Shown one piece after another: positions 61,894 to 64,000 of a stretch of 64,000 nucleotides of DNA. A program made the position numbers and the translations under genes. Numbering within the stretch: the stretch's first letter is position 1; each line of letters opens with the position of its first letter. The notes beneath the pieces were generated by a model. That model was not told the origin of the DNA, searched no databases, and was given only the letters and a program-made list of their open reading frames with translations. Source of the DNA: Sphingobacterium corticibacterium (GTDB lineage: Bacteria > Bacteroidota > Bacteroidia > Sphingobacteriales > Sphingobacteriaceae); contig NZ_SGIT01000005.1 of NCBI RefSeq assembly GCF_004208525.1, positions 1 through 64,000 on the forward strand, in the 5' to 3' direction.

Positions 61894-64000
61894 ATGCTAA
61901 AGAACTACATAAAATTCACTTTCCGTACCTTCTGGAAAAACAAAGGTTACGCAGCCGTCAATATCCTAGGTTTATCAGTAGGGCTAACCAGCTTTCTGGT
62001 AATCCTACTCTATCTTAATTATGAACTAAGTTATGATCGTTGGAATCCAGCGCTTGAAAAAGTATTTAAGGTCTCCATTCGTGATGCCGACAACGATATA
62101 TCTCCGAATACACAGGCACCTTTAGCAGCCTTACTCCGGGAAAATACTTCTCAAATCGAGACCGCTACAAAAATATCGACAGATGTAACTTTTGAAATGC
62201 CGATATTCGTGGAAGAAAAAGTTATATCGCAAAGTGGGGTAATATCTGCCGACTCGTTATTTTTTCAAGTGTTCCCTTACAAAATCATAGATGGCGATGC
62301 CCTAAATCCACTGCAAAAACCCAATGCTATGGTCATCAGTGAAGAGGTCGCCACCAAGCTTTTTGGAAAGGAAAACCCCATCGGAAAAACGATTAAAGTA
62401 TTCAACTCCTTTGAGCGGGAAGTAACCGCTGTCATGGAACATCCTCAGGGACCGACACATCTGGATATTCAAATGGTATATCGTTCGCCATATGAAACCG
62501 ACAATTACCACTGGGGAAACTGGTCCTATTACACGTATGTCAAAACCAAAACTCTTATACCGGCCGAAGAAGTAGAATTAGCGATAGATCGGATTTATTA
62601 TACCGATAGACTGATGAAAGACAAAAACATGACCTATGAAGCATTTCATAGGTCGGGAAGTCAAGAAGGCCTATTTGTCGATGCGGTACATAACATCCAC
62701 AATTTTCCAAAATATGGAAACAGCAATATGGCAAATATTTCCATTTTGCTGGTATTGGCAATATTGCTCCTATTTGCAGGAGCCGTTAATTTCAGTAATC
62801 TGTCCATTGCTTCTTCCTTAAAACGGGCTAAAGAGGTCGGTGTGAAAAAAGTATTGGGTTCTAGCCAAGCAAGATTATTCTGGCAGTTCATGGGTGAAAT
62901 CGCCATTCAGTGTCTTATTGCATTAGGAATTGCTATCCTGCTTTTACATATCGTCTTACCCTATTTTAATCGGGAATTCCAGATCCCGTTACACTTTTTT
63001 GGATCTCAATTTTCATGGCTTCTCGTTACACAGGTTATATTATGCTTGGTTGTCGTCACTTTACTTTCGGGTTTATATCCCGCCGTCTTTCTTTCTCGTT
63101 ACAATACGACCAAGGTGTTGAAAGGAGACTATTCTAGTGGAAAACAGGGGGCTATCCTCCGTAACGGATTGATTGTAATACAATTTGTCGTCGCTGCATT
63201 TTTTATTATCGGGATTGCTGTTGTCAACCGTCAACTAACTTACATGCAGCAGTTCGACAAAGGGTTTTCGGGAGAGCAGGTACTGCGCATACAGGCATTA
63301 ACGATGCAGACCAGAGAAGATAATTTCGAGCAAGTCAAGAACAGCCTCTTAAGTATATCCGGAGTACACGCCGTAGCAAAAACTACCAAGGTTCCGGGCG
63401 ACCAATTCTCCGATACATCAACGATGAATTTTAAGCATAATGGCAAGATACACCGTCTTGGATCAGTCAAAATAAGTAAAGATTATTTTGAAACACTAGA
63501 TATCAAACTGATCGACGGCAGACTGTTCTCGGATAATTACAATGATCAACATACGCGTTCAGCCATTATCAACGAGACGGCGGCGATGAAACTCGGCCTT
63601 CAACGAGCCGGCGGCACGTATATTACCTATCCCGGTTGTGACAGCATTCCAATGGAAGTTGTAGGCATCGTGAAAGATTTTAACGTACTCGGGCTGGAAC
63701 AGCAGATACAACCGGCCGTTTTTACAATCGGTAATGATGCTTGTATATTCCAGTCGGGCGGAGCCATACTAGTTAAGCTGACCGGTGGTGACATCGGAAA
63801 ACAAGTGACAGCGATCGAGAATCTCTGGAAACGTGTCGAACCGGGATTCGGTATCCGGTTTTCCTTTTTAGATGAAAATTTCCAGCAACTCTTTAGCAGC
63901 CATATTCGTTTGCAACGTATCGTCTCTTTTTTCGGATTTACGGCGATTGCTATCGCTCTTATAGGACTATTTGCCCTAACTGCTTTTTTGGTTGGACGAC
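61894..64000 (+). CDS. MacB/FtsX-type ABC permease (second), cut by the right edge
   Basis: An open frame from the ATG at 61894 to the end of the window (702 codons, no stop). It starts MLKNYIKFTFRTFWKNKGY, followed by a transmembrane helix, a periplasmic domain and a FtsX domain with KRAKEVGVKKVLGSSQ near residue 310, then a second periplasmic domain; the cut falls in the second FtsX domain (GLFALTAFLVGR). The same layout as the gene before it, 23 bp away, but clearly diverged in sequence, so the two are paralogues that may form a heterodimer with the shared ATPase. Expected full length is about 790 residues. Confidence 0.9.
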   Translation, partial: MLKNYIKFTFRTFWKNKGYAAVNILGLSVGLTSFLVILLYLNYELSYDRWNPALEKVFKVSIRDADNDISPNTQAPLAALLRENTSQIETATKISTDVTFEMPIFVEEKVISQSGVISADSLFFQVFPYKIIDGDALNPLQKPNAMVISEEVATKLFGKENPIGKTIKVFNSFEREVTAVMEHPQGPTHLDIQMVYRSPYETDNYHWGNWSYYTYVKTKTLIPAEEVELAIDRIYYTDRLMKDKNMTYEAFHRSGSQEGLFVDAVHNIHNFPKYGNSNMANISILLVLAILLLFAGAVNFSNLSIASSLKRAKEVGVKKVLGSSQARLFWQFMGEIAIQCLIALGIAILLLHIVLPYFNREFQIPLHFFGSQFSWLLVTQVILCLVVVTLLSGLYPAVFLSRYNTTKVLKGDYSSGKQGAILRNGLIVIQFVVAAFFIIGIAVVNRQLTYMQQFDKGFSGEQVLRIQALTMQTREDNFEQVKNSLLSISGVHAVAKTTKVPGDQFSDTSTMNFKHNGKIHRLGSVKISKDYFETLDIKLIDGRLFSDNYNDQHTRSAIINETAAMKLGLQRAGGTYITYPGCDSIPMEVVGIVKDFNVLGLEQQIQPAVFTIGNDACIFQSGGAILVKLTGGDIGKQVTAIENLWKRVEPGFGIRFSFLDENFQQLFSSHIRLQRIVSFFGFTAIAIALIGLFALTAFLVGR

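Overview
The window looks like chromosomal DNA from a member of the Bacteroidota, most probably a Sphingobacterium or close relative (Sphingobacteriaceae). The reasons are a serine palmitoyltransferase that reads like the Sphingobacterium enzyme, a SusC/SusD pair with associated surface lipoproteins, promoters of the Bacteroidota form TTG-N17..21-TAnnTTTG, tRNA genes without encoded CCA, and the family's gene order around tuf, secE, nusG and rpoBC. No insertion sequence, prophage, CRISPR array or integron was seen; the content is mainly core chromosome with two accessory-looking blocks (the Sus locus and the efflux locus).

Layout. 1-310: two tandem promoters and a boxA-bearing leader on the minus strand, driving a stable-RNA operon that lies off the left edge. 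400-4994 (minus): a five-gene operon of spt, a GNAT acyltransferase, an extended SDR, a CDP-alcohol phosphotransferase and a GtrA-type membrane protein, read here as a ceramide and sphingolipid headgroup pathway. 5239-8606: smpB (plus), then pcm, a membrane-anchored MutS-like ATPase and an acyl-CoA thioesterase (minus). 8974-9837: a secreted DUF4886 protein. 9864-20731 (minus): a six-gene Sus-type locus (TIG/NHL lipoprotein, SusC, SusD, BT_3987-like lipoprotein, BACON lipoprotein, metallophosphoesterase) with no glycoside hydrolase. 20919-24956 (minus): glmS and a DUF4954 beta-helix protein. 25138-28066 (minus): a small secreted protein, an amino-acid permease and an AcpH-like protein. 28156-33763 (plus): tyrS, ftsK, a LolA-like gene and a LacI-family regulator. 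33823-37019: hexuronate genes uxuA and an uxuB-type SDR (minus), divergent from kdgK (plus).

37086-50518 (minus) is the transcription/translation core: tRNA-Thr(TGT), Tyr, Gly, Thr(GGT), tuf, tRNA-Trp, secE, nusG, rplK, rplA, rplJ, rplL, rpoB, rpoC. Several promoters, terminators and an rplL-rpoB hairpin divide it into transcription units. It ends in a 50-bp perfect palindrome that also terminates kdgK.

50814-64000: an Omp85-type barrel protein (plus), a shortened methyltransferase-like protein, and a two-component system (NtrC-type regulator, NtrY-like kinase) with a TolC-type channel (minus). Facing these across a 918-bp intergenic region with a repeat-like element are a periplasmic adaptor, an ABC ATPase and two MacB/FtsX-type permeases (plus, the last cut by the window edge). 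Together they can make a complete tripartite export system under sigma-54-type control.

Best leads: the compact ceramide operon with headgroup genes, the hydrolase-free Sus locus that ends in a Tat-like phosphoesterase behind a hairpin, the membrane-anchored MutS-like protein, the rplL-rpoB hairpins, and the divergent efflux locus with its intergenic repeat.
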